From IMG/VR virus record IMGVR_UViG_3300044630_000916, positions 1-22,927 of that record: 22,927 nt of DNA; one strand, given 5' to 3'. Each line of letters opens with the position of its first letter. Positions within the stretch are counted from its first letter, which is position 1. The notes under the pieces were generated by a model. It saw nothing but the letters and a program-made list of their open reading frames with translations, was not told the origin of the DNA and ran no database searches. The DNA is from a virus. This document shows positions 13,736 through 19,633 of the stretch, in pieces. The position numbers and the translations under genes are program-made.

Positions 13736-14001
13736 ACCGTATTAGCCGTTTGATGCAGGCTATTGTTTTGGGCGAGGACGCTGAGGCGTTATGCGAATCG
13801 CCTGAGGAGTTGCAGATTCTTCCGCAGTTGCGTGAGGAGTGCCAGTTTGAAGATGGAATGATTTTGGATTTCCAGAATGATTCTGTGGATGCGAATGCTT
13901 GGGATTGTGCTGGGTTTGATCGTGATGCTTGGGAAGCGGCGGGGATGCCTGACGATGCTTGGGCGTTTGTGAAGCCGTATGTATCAGAGGCTTGGGCTTG
14001 A
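13720..14001 (+). CDS. Small acidic protein with D-x-x-AW repeats (93 aa)
   Basis: GTG 13720 overlaps the end of the protease-kinase gene by 16 bases, with AGCAAGGGA upstream, so translation is probably coupled. The N-terminal half is helical and very acidic (LGEDAEALCESPEELQ). The C-terminal half has four spaced AW units, DANAWDCAG, DRDAWEAAG, PDDAWAF and SEAWA, an 8-11 residue repeat. No family is recognised. An acidic protein made from the same message right after a zeta-like kinase could be its antidote, but zeta antitoxins are normally helical epsilon-type proteins and no likeness was seen. Confidence 0.68.
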   Translation: MDISVNRISRLMQAIVLGEDAEALCESPEELQILPQLREECQFEDGMILDFQNDSVDANAWDCAGFDRDAWEAAGMPDDAWAFVKPYVSEAWA

Positions 14002-14026
14002 CACGGGTTTAGTGTTTTGGTACCCT
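13998..14026 (+). promoter_or_regulatory. Promoter-like element, copy 3 of 3, with good -10
   Basis: TTGACA (13998-14003), a 17-base spacer CGGGTTTAGTGTTTTGG, and -10 TACCCT (14021-14026). This is the most complete of the three copies and is well placed for the 14045 gene. The -35 overlaps the stop of the DAW-repeat gene. Confidence 0.75.
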
Positions 14027-14044
14027 TTGAATGAAGGAGGGTAA

Positions 14045-14428
14045 ATGAAACCAATTGCTGTATACGGAACCCTGATAAAAGGATTCCACAACTCACGGCT
14101 GTGGGATGGGCTTGCTACCTACGAGGAGTGCATCATCCACGATTTCCGTCTTGTCACTCACGGGTGGTACCCGTATGCGATACCAGACGAGGGATCAATA
14201 ACAGTCGGTCAAATTATTACGCCGACAAGTGAAGTTAACGCTTCAACGATCTTGTCTCGGCTTGATTATTTAGAAGGTGTTCCCGATCATTACAGTCGTG
14301 AATCTGCAACTGTTGAACTTGAGAATGGTGCGATTGTTACTGCATGGATTTATGTTCCTGTGAGTGATGAATCAAGTTTGGATCCTGTGCCAGAAAACGA
14401 CTGGCGACTTTACGCAAGTCTTGTTTAG
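14045..14428 (+). CDS. Gamma-glutamylcyclotransferase-like (GGCT/AIG2-like) protein
   Basis: A 127-residue protein with its own promoter and AAGGAGGG ribosome site. It begins AVYGTLIKGFHNSRLW, the YGTLxxG substrate loop of the GGCT fold, and continues with a WYPYAIPDEGSITVGQI strand pair, then LDYLEGVPDHYSRESATVEL, the region that holds the acidic residue and strand of the fold, and AWIYV near the end. Family members cyclise gamma-glutamyl amines or act on related peptides; the substrate here is unknown. It interrupts the head genes and is transcribed separately, which marks it as an inserted accessory gene. Confidence 0.8.
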   Translation: MKPIAVYGTLIKGFHNSRLWDGLATYEECIIHDFRLVTHGWYPYAIPDEGSITVGQIITPTSEVNASTILSRLDYLEGVPDHYSRESATVELENGAIVTAWIYVPVSDESSLDPVPENDWRLYASLV

Positions 14429-14457
14429 TTGATGTAGTTCAGGGTTATCAGTACCGT
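14429..14457 (+). promoter_or_regulatory. Candidate promoter for the scaffold/capsid operon, possibly leaderless
   Basis: TTGATG (14429-14434), a 17-base spacer and TACCGT (14452-14457). The -10 resembles TACCCT of the promoter at 13998. Its end is only 8 bases before ATG 14466, and there is no Shine-Dalgarno sequence between them. That is the geometry of leaderless transcripts, which are common in Actinobacteria. Confidence 0.5.
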
Positions 14458-14465
14458 TCTCTGCG

Positions 14466-15164
14466 ATGGCTTCGCGGAAAATGGTAAACATGAACATTGA
14501 AGAGACTTCTGGTGTTGACCATCCCGCGCACATGGACGAAGGATGGATCCTTATGAAGAACTCTGGTTTAAACACCGAAGATTTTGAAACGATTGAAAAA
14601 ATGGTCGCTTTGGAATCAGAACTTGCTGACGCTCAGGCTCGCCTTGCCTCTTTAGAAACTGAAGAGACAACCGAAGAGACAACCGAAGACATGGACTACA
14701 TGGACGACGATGCGATGATGAAGTCGGCTCCGCCTGCTGTTCGTGAAGCATTGTTGAAGGCTCGTAACGAGGCTTTTGTTGCTCAGGAAGAACTACGCAA
14801 AGAGCGTGAAGTCCGTCTTGACGCTCACGCAATTGCTAAGAGCATGGACGATTATGGCAATCTTGCTATTGACCACGAAGAATTTGGTCCTGCCCTTCGC
14901 CGTTTGGAAGAACTTGACGCAACAGTCGTTGAGATCATCGCTAAGGCTTTGCAGTCCGCTAACGCTCAGGCTGAATCAGCCAACATTTTTGCCGAAATCG
15001 GCTCTTCATACATGCCAAATACTGCTGGCAGTTTCCAGAAGATTGAATCGCTCGCTAAGTCCGCTGTGACCAAGGGCGAATATAAGACCGTTGAGCAAGC
15101 AATCGCTGGCTTGATTGAAACCAACCCATCGTTGTACGCAGAGTACATCGCTGAAACCCGCTGA
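14466..15164 (+). CDS. Capsid scaffold protein
   Basis: A 232-residue acidic, helical protein just before the decoration and capsid genes, the usual place of the scaffold that guides procapsid assembly and is then removed by the prohead protease. The N-terminus (ETSGVDHPAHMDEGWILMKN) matches the VDHPAHxxEGWxVMK opening seen in scaffolds and proteases of related phages. Residues about 35-110 form an acidic coiled coil with a repeated EETTEETTED segment, and the C-terminal half is helical (ALRRLEELDATVVEIIAKAL). ATG 14466 has no ribosome site and fits leaderless translation. ATG 14481 and ATG 14490 are alternatives. Confidence 0.8.
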   Translation: MASRKMVNMNIEETSGVDHPAHMDEGWILMKNSGLNTEDFETIEKMVALESELADAQARLASLETEETTEETTEDMDYMDDDAMMKSAPPAVREALLKARNEAFVAQEELRKEREVRLDAHAIAKSMDDYGNLAIDHEEFGPALRRLEELDATVVEIIAKALQSANAQAESANIFAEIGSSYMPNTAGSFQKIESLAKSAVTKGEYKTVEQAIAGLIETNPSLYAEYIAETR

Positions 15165-15182
15165 CCAGAAGAGGACACACTC

Positions 15183-15578
15183 ATGGCATACGAAATTTCC
15201 AATTACAGCGTCAAAATCACCCTTGTCGCCGCCGCTGACCTTAGTGCGAAGCAGTATTACTTCGTCAAGATCAACACTTCGGGTCAAGCCGCGCTTTGTG
15301 CGGCGGCTACTGACAAGCCGATTGGCGTTCTTCAGAACAGCCCAACCGCTGGTCAAGAAGCCCAAGTTCTAGTTATTGGTGGAACTAAGGTCGTTTGTTC
15401 CGCAAGCCTAGACGAAGGTGTTGCTATCGGCACGACTTCGGCTGGTAAGGCTGGAGCAAAGGTTGTCGGAACTGACACCACTAACTACATCGTCGGTCAA
15501 ATCATCCTTGCGGGTGGAGCCGACTTGGATATTGCAACCGCTGTTATTAACTGTGCATCGCCTGCCCGCGCCGCCTGA
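15183..15578 (+). CDS. Capsid decoration (cement) protein, DUF2190-like
   Basis: A 131-residue all-beta protein with GAAGAGGA upstream of ATG 15183. It opens with ISNYSVKITLVAAADLSAKQYYFVKI and has the repeated pattern DKPIGVLQNSPTAGQEAQVLVIGGTKVVC and LDEGVAIGTTSAGKA. This matches DUF2190-type head decoration proteins, which bind the capsid surface and stabilise it. Its place between scaffold and major capsid genes agrees with that. Length is normal for the family. Confidence 0.82.
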   Translation: MAYEISNYSVKITLVAAADLSAKQYYFVKINTSGQAALCAAATDKPIGVLQNSPTAGQEAQVLVIGGTKVVCSASLDEGVAIGTTSAGKAGAKVVGTDTTNYIVGQIILAGGADLDIATAVINCASPARAA

Positions 15579-15595
15579 GTCAAAAGGAATAAATC

Positions 15596-16546
15596 ATGCC
15601 CCAGCCCACACAAAATCAGGTACATGTTGATGCGATTCTGACGAACATCAGTGTCGCTTACATGCAAAAAGCCGAAAACTTCATTGCAAACAAGATCTTC
15701 CCGATCGTTCCTGTTGAGAAGCAGTCGGACAAGTTCTTCAAGTACACCAAGAACGACTGGTTCCGTGACGAAGCACAGCGACGCGCTGATGCGACGGAAT
15801 CTGCTGGTGGCGGTTACAACTTGTCAACCGATTCGTACAACGCTGAAGTGTGGGCTTTCCACAAGGATGTTGGCGATCAGACTCGTGCAAATGCTGATGC
15901 TCCTATCAATGTGGATCGTGAAGCGGTTGAGTTCATTACGAGCCGTTTGTTGCTCAAGATGGAAACTGAATTCGTTTCAAGTTATTTCACGAGTGGCATT
16001 TGGGCTACTGACAACACTCCGTCAAACTTGTGGTCGGATTACACCAACAGTGACCCGTTGAACGATGTTGAAGATGCGAAGCGAGCAATCCTTTCCACTA
16101 CTGGTTTTGAACCGAACACGCTTGTGCTTGGTTACGATGTTTTCAAGGAATTGAAGAATCACCCAGATCTCGTTGACCGTATCAAGTACACCTCGTCTTC
16201 GGTTATCACGACTGACATGATCGCTCGTATGTTTGATGTTGATCGTGTTGTGGTTTCAAAGGCTGTCAAGGCAACCAACAATGAAGGTGCCACTGGTGCT
16301 TATGACTTCACTGCTGGTAAGAATGCGCTCTTGTGCTATTCGGCTCCGTCACCGGGTCTTCTCCAGCCGTCTGCTGGTTACATCATGTCTTGGACTGGTG
16401 TTTCTGGTGGTCTTGGTCAGACGATCGGTTCAAGCCGTTTCCGTATGGAATCAGTGAAGGCTGACCGTATTGAAGCAGAAATGGCTTTTGACATGAAGGT
16501 CGTTGCCGCTGACCTCGGTTACTTCTTCGCCAGCGTGGTTTCGTGA
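15596..16546 (+). CDS. Major capsid protein
   Basis: A 316-residue protein with AAAAGGAA upstream of ATG 15596. It starts VDAILTNISVAYMQKAENFIANKIFPIVPVEKQSDKFF, then NDWFRDEAQRRADATESAGGGY, the opening of a major capsid family (HK97-type fold by inference) found in actinobacterial phages. Later it has FEPNTLVLGYDVFKELKNHPDLVDRIKY, the conserved helix and strand of the A-domain region, and an ending of KADRIEAEMAFDMKVVA. No N-terminal delta-domain is visible; the separate scaffold gene takes that role. Its last codons overlap the next gene (GTGA). Confidence 0.88.
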   Translation: MPQPTQNQVHVDAILTNISVAYMQKAENFIANKIFPIVPVEKQSDKFFKYTKNDWFRDEAQRRADATESAGGGYNLSTDSYNAEVWAFHKDVGDQTRANADAPINVDREAVEFITSRLLLKMETEFVSSYFTSGIWATDNTPSNLWSDYTNSDPLNDVEDAKRAILSTTGFEPNTLVLGYDVFKELKNHPDLVDRIKYTSSSVITTDMIARMFDVDRVVVSKAVKATNNEGATGAYDFTAGKNALLCYSAPSPGLLQPSAGYIMSWTGVSGGLGQTIGSSRFRMESVKADRIEAEMAFDMKVVAADLGYFFASVVS

Positions 16547-16779
16547 GCGAATGGCTCGTGCTTAAGCCGATCAAGGTCGGTGGAGGCAATTTCATTCAAA
16601 CTGGTGAACGAGTTCTTGCTGACAATTGGCGGAATCGTCGCTCTCTTGAATCTGGACGCTATATCCAGAGGATTGAGGTTACGGTTCCGCCTGTTGACAG
16701 TGATGCGATCGTTGAAGATGTAGTTAAGCCCGTTAAGAAAGTTGGGCGACCGCCAAAGGTTGCTGTAGAGGAAGGTTGA
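16543..16779 (+). CDS. Small basic-tailed protein between capsid and connector genes (78 aa)
   Basis: GTG 16543 overlaps the capsid stop as GTGA. The sequence has a KPIKVGGGNFIQTGERV strand pair, RNRRSLESGRYI, and an AT-hook-like KKVGRPPK stretch before an acidic end. Small proteins of this type are often found after the capsid gene in siphoviruses and are usually left unassigned. The layout recalls the 19409 protein (small beta part, then charged tail), but no clear homology was seen. Confidence 0.7.
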   Translation: MSEWLVLKPIKVGGGNFIQTGERVLADNWRNRRSLESGRYIQRIEVTVPPVDSDAIVEDVVKPVKKVGRPPKVAVEEG

Positions 16780-16783
16780 TTCA

Positions 16784-17209
16784 ATGACTTGGAGTTATGG
16801 CGGTGATCCTGCTAACTCCGTTATTGATCGGGTCAGGTTCCTTTCGGGAGATACTGACACTACGAACCAGCAGGTAAGTAACGAAGAGATTTCGTTCTTG
16901 TTGTCGGAGAATAACTCTGATGCTTATTTGTCGGCGGCTGGTGTGTGTGAGGCGGCGGCTTCTAAGGCTTCTGGTAAGGCTGATTATTCTCGTAGTGTGG
17001 GCGATTTGTCTATTTCTACTCAGTATTCGGCGCATGCGAACTCTTTGTTGAAGTTGGCTGAGGTTTTGCGTATGAAGGCTTCTCGTCGTAATCCGCCGTC
17101 TGTGAATTTCTATACGGATGACAGTGGGAATGTTTTTGGGGCTATGAAGTTTGCTGTTGATATGGATCATAATTATGGTTCGTATGACACTCGGACTGCT
17201 GTGGATTGA
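16784..17209 (+). CDS. Head-tail connector (adaptor) protein
   Basis: A 141-residue helical protein. It begins DPANSVIDRVRFLSGDTDTTNQQVSNEEISFLLSE, the typical opening of gp6/gp15-type adaptors that dock under the portal (short helix, DTD loop, then the SNEEI helix). Long helices follow (YLSAAGVCEAAASKASGKA, YSAHANSLLKLAEVLRMKA). Order relative to capsid and the next three genes is as in HK97/SPP1-like phages. ATG 16784 lies four bases after the previous stop, with GAGGAAGG upstream. Confidence 0.78.
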   Translation: MTWSYGGDPANSVIDRVRFLSGDTDTTNQQVSNEEISFLLSENNSDAYLSAAGVCEAAASKASGKADYSRSVGDLSISTQYSAHANSLLKLAEVLRMKASRRNPPSVNFYTDDSGNVFGAMKFAVDMDHNYGSYDTRTAVD

Positions 17210-17212
17210 TGT

Positions 17213-17542
17213 ATGGCGTTGGAGACTGCTTTTTTGGAGTTGATGCCTCAGACGGTGACTGTTTATTCTCAGTCGGCTAAGACGGAGTATGGGGTTCAGT
17301 CGTGGTCGGCTTCGGGGACTTCTGTTAATTGTCGTGTGATGGAAACTGGGACTTTGGCGCATGATGCGAATGGTCGTCAGGTGTATGAGACTGGCAAAAT
17401 CATTTTTTATGGGACTCCTACGGTGAATTTGAGTTCTCGGATTGCTTTGCCTGATGGTTCTTTCCCTGTGTTGTTGACGGTGAATGTTCATAGTGATGAA
17501 AATGGGCTTAGTCATACCAGTGTCAGTTTTGGTCGTGCCTGA
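17213..17542 (+). CDS. Head-tail stopper (head closure) protein
   Basis: A 109-residue beta-rich protein following the adaptor. PQTVTVYSQSAKTEYGVQSWSASGTSVNCRVMETG is the characteristic first half of SPP1 gp16 / HK97 gp7-like stopper proteins: a strand pair describing the assay-like YG...WS loop, then the CRV strand. The end has FPVLLTVNVHSDENGLSHTSVSFG. It would close the head pore after packaging and form the tail joining surface. Three bases separate it from the adaptor gene and one base overlaps the next gene. Confidence 0.75.
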   Translation: MALETAFLELMPQTVTVYSQSAKTEYGVQSWSASGTSVNCRVMETGTLAHDANGRQVYETGKIIFYGTPTVNLSSRIALPDGSFPVLLTVNVHSDENGLSHTSVSFGRA

Positions 17543-17952
17543 TGGCTCGTGTGGGGAATGCGACGATTCTTTTGGTGGGGGAGAATCGGATGATTGAGGC
17601 TTTGAAGTATTTGGGTAAGTCTGGGACTGTGCCGAAGGTGGGGACTGCGTTGTATATGGTCGCTAATAAGGTGTTTAATGAGTCTCAGAGGCAGGTTCCG
17701 TTTCGGACTGGTGCTTTGCAGTCGTCTGGGTTTGTGTCGCCGTATTCGTATGACGGTCAGACGGTTCATGTTCGTGTTTCGTATGGTAATACGGCTGTTG
17801 CTTATGCTGAGAAGCAACACGACATCAACTTTCCGCATGCACCGGGTCGTAAGTGGCATTATTTGAGTGATCCGCTTAATGACAATCGGGAGAATTTTGA
17901 AGCCCAGATGAATACGGTGTTGATGCGATTGTTGAAGAAGGTGATGTACTGA
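17542..17952 (+). CDS. HK97 gp10-like tail completion / minor tail protein
   Basis: A 136-residue protein with a one-base overlap on each side. The core has YMVANKVFNESQRQVPFRTGALQSSGFVSP, in which VPxRTGxLxxSG is the signature of HK97 gp10-like proteins. It continues with VHVRVSYGNTAVAYAEKQHD, the paired strands, and HYLSDPLNDNRENFEAQM, the closing helix. These proteins act at the head-tail joint or in tail completion. Its place between stopper and terminator supports the call. Confidence 0.82.
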   Translation: MARVGNATILLVGENRMIEALKYLGKSGTVPKVGTALYMVANKVFNESQRQVPFRTGALQSSGFVSPYSYDGQTVHVRVSYGNTAVAYAEKQHDINFPHAPGRKWHYLSDPLNDNRENFEAQMNTVLMRLLKKVMY

Positions 17953-18347
17953 TGGCTGTTTTGGATGCTTTGGGTGCCCGTTTGGTTTCGTCTGGGGTTG
18001 GGACTTTGGGTACGGATTTGTGGTTGGCTCAGATGCAAAGCAGTCCTGATGCTTCGGTTGTTTTGATGGAGCAACAGGGTGGGGTAGATCATGTCTTTGG
18101 TGCTTCGGTAGCGGGCACTTATAGGCATACTGTGCTGGTTGTGGCTCGTGCTGGGCGTAATGATTACCCGTCAGCCAGAACTAAGATGCAGGCTGTTCAG
18201 GCGAGTCTGGGTGCTATTAGAAACCAAACGATTTCGGGGGTTGCTTTCATGTCTGTTTTGGATACTACGGGTCTTTATCCTGCTGGGATGGATGGTGATG
18301 AGCGTCCTATGGTTGCTTGTGAGTTCACTTGTTGGGTGACACCGTGA
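17952..18347 (+). CDS. Tail terminator protein
   Basis: A 131-residue protein in the usual place of the tail terminator, which caps the growing tail tube and binds the head connector. It begins with a helix (LDALGARLVSSGVGTLGTDLWLAQM) followed by strands (ASVVLMEQQGG, TYRHTVLVVARAG), a helix with YPSARTKMQAVQASLGAI and a closing RPMVACEFTCWV strand. That alpha/beta order is like lambda gpU and other terminators. The assignment is by order and pattern, not by a signature motif. Confidence 0.72.
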   Translation: MAVLDALGARLVSSGVGTLGTDLWLAQMQSSPDASVVLMEQQGGVDHVFGASVAGTYRHTVLVVARAGRNDYPSARTKMQAVQASLGAIRNQTISGVAFMSVLDTTGLYPAGMDGDERPMVACEFTCWVTP

Positions 18348-18556
18348 ACGAGGGCTTGGTTGCGGTTCATAAGGCTCTGTTGGCGGCTCAGGCTTGTTTG
18401 GATGCCGCTCAGTCTGCTTTGGTGGCGGCTTTGGCGATCCAACCTGACTTTGACGATGCGACGGGTTGCCCACATCCAGTAGAGGCTCGGATAAATGTGG
18501 CGACTATGGGCGTGGAAAGTGAAGAGTTCTGCAATGCCTGCGGAAAAAATATCTGA
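18344..18556 (+). CDS. Small protein with helical N-terminus and CPHP...CxxCG zinc-like end (70 aa)
   Basis: GTG 18344 overlaps the terminator stop as GTGA. The TTG at 18329 is less likely. The N-terminal half is one long Ala/Leu helix (ALLAAQACLDAAQSALVAALA). The C-terminal half has GCPHP, an ARINVATMG strand, then EFCNACGKNI. One Cys and one His followed by a CxxC pair make a likely zinc ribbon of a kind seen in small proteins of actinobacterial phages. Function unknown. Confidence 0.68.
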   Translation: MNEGLVAVHKALLAAQACLDAAQSALVAALAIQPDFDDATGCPHPVEARINVATMGVESEEFCNACGKNI

Positions 18557-18701
18557 TCCAGATCCTTACGGTCGCCAGATCCGTCCAGCGGACGAAAACC
18601 CCCGCTGTTGGCGGTGTGCCCGCCTTTTGGCTATCCGTTTGACCCGTCCGTGGCAGGTTATGTGCCCCCGTTGTAAAGCACAGAATAGTCAGGAAGTTTG
18701 A
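18534..18701 (+). CDS. Com-like zinc-finger protein (55 aa)
   Basis: ATG 18534 lies inside the end of the previous gene (23-base overlap), with GAAGAG upstream. An earlier ATG at 18495 would add an unlikely Trp-rich leader. The core is CWRCARLLAIRLTRPWQVMC followed by PRC: Cys25, Cys28, Cys44 and Cys47, with LL after the first pair and PRC at the second. This is the arrangement of Mu Com and related small zinc-finger proteins. Com activates translation of the DNA-modification gene mom; no mom-like gene is visible here, so the target is unknown. Confidence 0.72.
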   Translation: MPAEKISDPDPYGRQIRPADENPRCWRCARLLAIRLTRPWQVMCPRCKAQNSQEV

Positions 18702-18713
18702 CCTGAACGGAAT

Positions 18714-19280
18714 ATGACGGTAGGGTTACGACTCATGTTGAGACGGATTCTTGTTTTGTCGGTTTTGTTGGTTGGTTGTGGCAGTTTGAAGGGGGCTGAT
18801 TCCCCGCCGACAACTTCGGTGACGATGCGAACAGATCCCCCTGTGATTGTTCCAGAAACAACTGTGGTGATCCCGACCACCACTACTGTTCCCGTGACTA
18901 CCACGACTGAGGTTGATTGGATTGGTGTTGCTGAGACTTGGGCTTTGCAAACTGATGTGGCTCGTTTTGTTCACGGGCGTTGCGGTGAGTGGCACGATCT
19001 GGCGATGACGGTCGGTTGGCATGAAGAGGAATGGGAAACATTAAGCACCGTTCTGTGGACTGAATCACGATGCGATCCTTCTGCATGGAACGGACATGAT
19101 GCGGGTTTGAGCCAGATAAATCAGATTCATACTGAATGGCTAAACCAAATGGGTTTTTCGCACCCTGATGACATGTTTGATCCTGCGTTGAATCTGGCGT
19201 TTGCTTACAAGTTGTATTCGTCAAGGGAAGAGAAGGGTCAATGCGGTTGGAAGCCGTGGACTGAACCCTGCAACGACTAA
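18714..19280 (+). CDS. Secreted lipoprotein with lytic transglycosylase-like (SLT) domain
   Basis: A 188-residue protein starting with a lipoprotein signal: basic RLMLRR, hydrophobic ILVLSVLL, lipobox LVGC (Cys22). ATG 18735 (MLRRI...) would give an equally good signal. A Thr/Val/Pro linker (about residues 45-67) leads to a lysozyme-fold domain: LSTVLWTESRCDPSAWN (probable catalytic Glu117), DAGLSQINQIHTEWL, and NLAFAYKLYSS. Such domains cut peptidoglycan between MurNAc and GlcNAc. Lipid anchoring is odd for a phage tail or lysis enzyme, because it would place it on the outer face of the host membrane. It may remodel the wall during infection or be the endolysin; no holin is adjacent. Confidence 0.75.
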   Translation: MTVGLRLMLRRILVLSVLLVGCGSLKGADSPPTTSVTMRTDPPVIVPETTVVIPTTTTVPVTTTTEVDWIGVAETWALQTDVARFVHGRCGEWHDLAMTVGWHEEEWETLSTVLWTESRCDPSAWNGHDAGLSQINQIHTEWLNQMGFSHPDDMFDPALNLAFAYKLYSSREEKGQCGWKPWTEPCND

Positions 19281-19329
19281 ATAAGAGTTCAGACGATGCG
19301 ATGATGGTTGTGGCGTACACTCAAGTTGT

Positions 19330-19370
19330 CGTGACCATAGTGTCCCCAGCCCATCCGTGACCTTTGTGTC
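19330..19370 (+). repeat. Pair of 15-base direct repeats in the intergenic gap
   Basis: CGTGACCATAGTGTC (19330-19344) and CGTGACCTTTGTGTC (19356-19370) match at 13 of 15 positions and start 26 bases apart. The gap 19281-19408 is the longest non-coding stretch after 14 kb. Such a pair could bind a regulator of the tail operon. No convincing -35/-10 pair was found here. Confidence 0.45.
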
Positions 19371-19372
19371 TA

Positions 19373-19395
19373 GGGCGCGCTGGGAACGCGCGTCT
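19373..19395 (+). promoter_or_regulatory. GC-rich hairpin just before the 19409 gene
   Basis: GGGCGCGC (19373-19380) can pair with GCGCGTCT (19388-19395) as an 8-pair stem including two G-T pairs, with a 7-base loop. No T run follows, so it is unlikely to be a simple terminator. AAAAGGA, the ribosome site of the next gene, starts right after it, so it may affect translation or message stability. Confidence 0.4.
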
Positions 19396-19408
19396 AAAAG
19401 GATTCTTT

Positions 19409-19633
19409 GTGGCGAAGTACAAGGTGTTAATTGGAATTGATACTCCGAGCGGTCGGTATGAGGCTGACGCTCTAGTTGACCACACCTCCATTCCGTCCAA
19501 GTCCATTAAATGGTTGACCGACCAAAAGATCATTGAACTTGTTTCTGGCAAAGCACCTGAAGTGGTTGAAGAAACCGTTGAAGAGGTCGTTGAAGAGGTC
19601 GTTGAAGAAGAAGTTGAAGAAGGCGGTTTCTGA
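19409..19633 (+). CDS. Small protein with acidic repeat tail, upstream of tail tube genes (74 aa)
   Basis: GTG 19409 is chosen because AAAAGGA precedes it; the frame is open back to 19364 but through the hairpin. The first 45 residues (YKVLIGIDTPSGRYEADALVDHTSIPSKSIKWLTDQ) are a small alpha/beta segment. The rest is a low-complexity acidic tail made of VEE(V/T) units, encoded by a 12-base near repeat. The end overlaps the first tail protein by one base. Small genes of this kind often precede the tail tube gene in actinobacterial phages. Role unknown. Confidence 0.7.
   Translation: MAKYKVLIGIDTPSGRYEADALVDHTSIPSKSIKWLTDQKIIELVSGKAPEVVEETVEEVVEEVVEEEVEEGGF

Noticed and set aside
16781-17515. 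Long minus-strand open frame (244 codons) opposite the connector genes
   Set aside because: Its protein is dominated by Arg, Ser, Ile, His and Thr with no domain, it has no ribosome site, and it lies exactly antisense to two well-supported connector genes. It is a product of their T/G-rich third positions.
19568-19625. Short tandem repeat that might suggest a repeat array
   Set aside because: It is a 12-base coding repeat producing the VEE-type acidic tail. There are no spacers or palindromic units, so it is not a CRISPR array.
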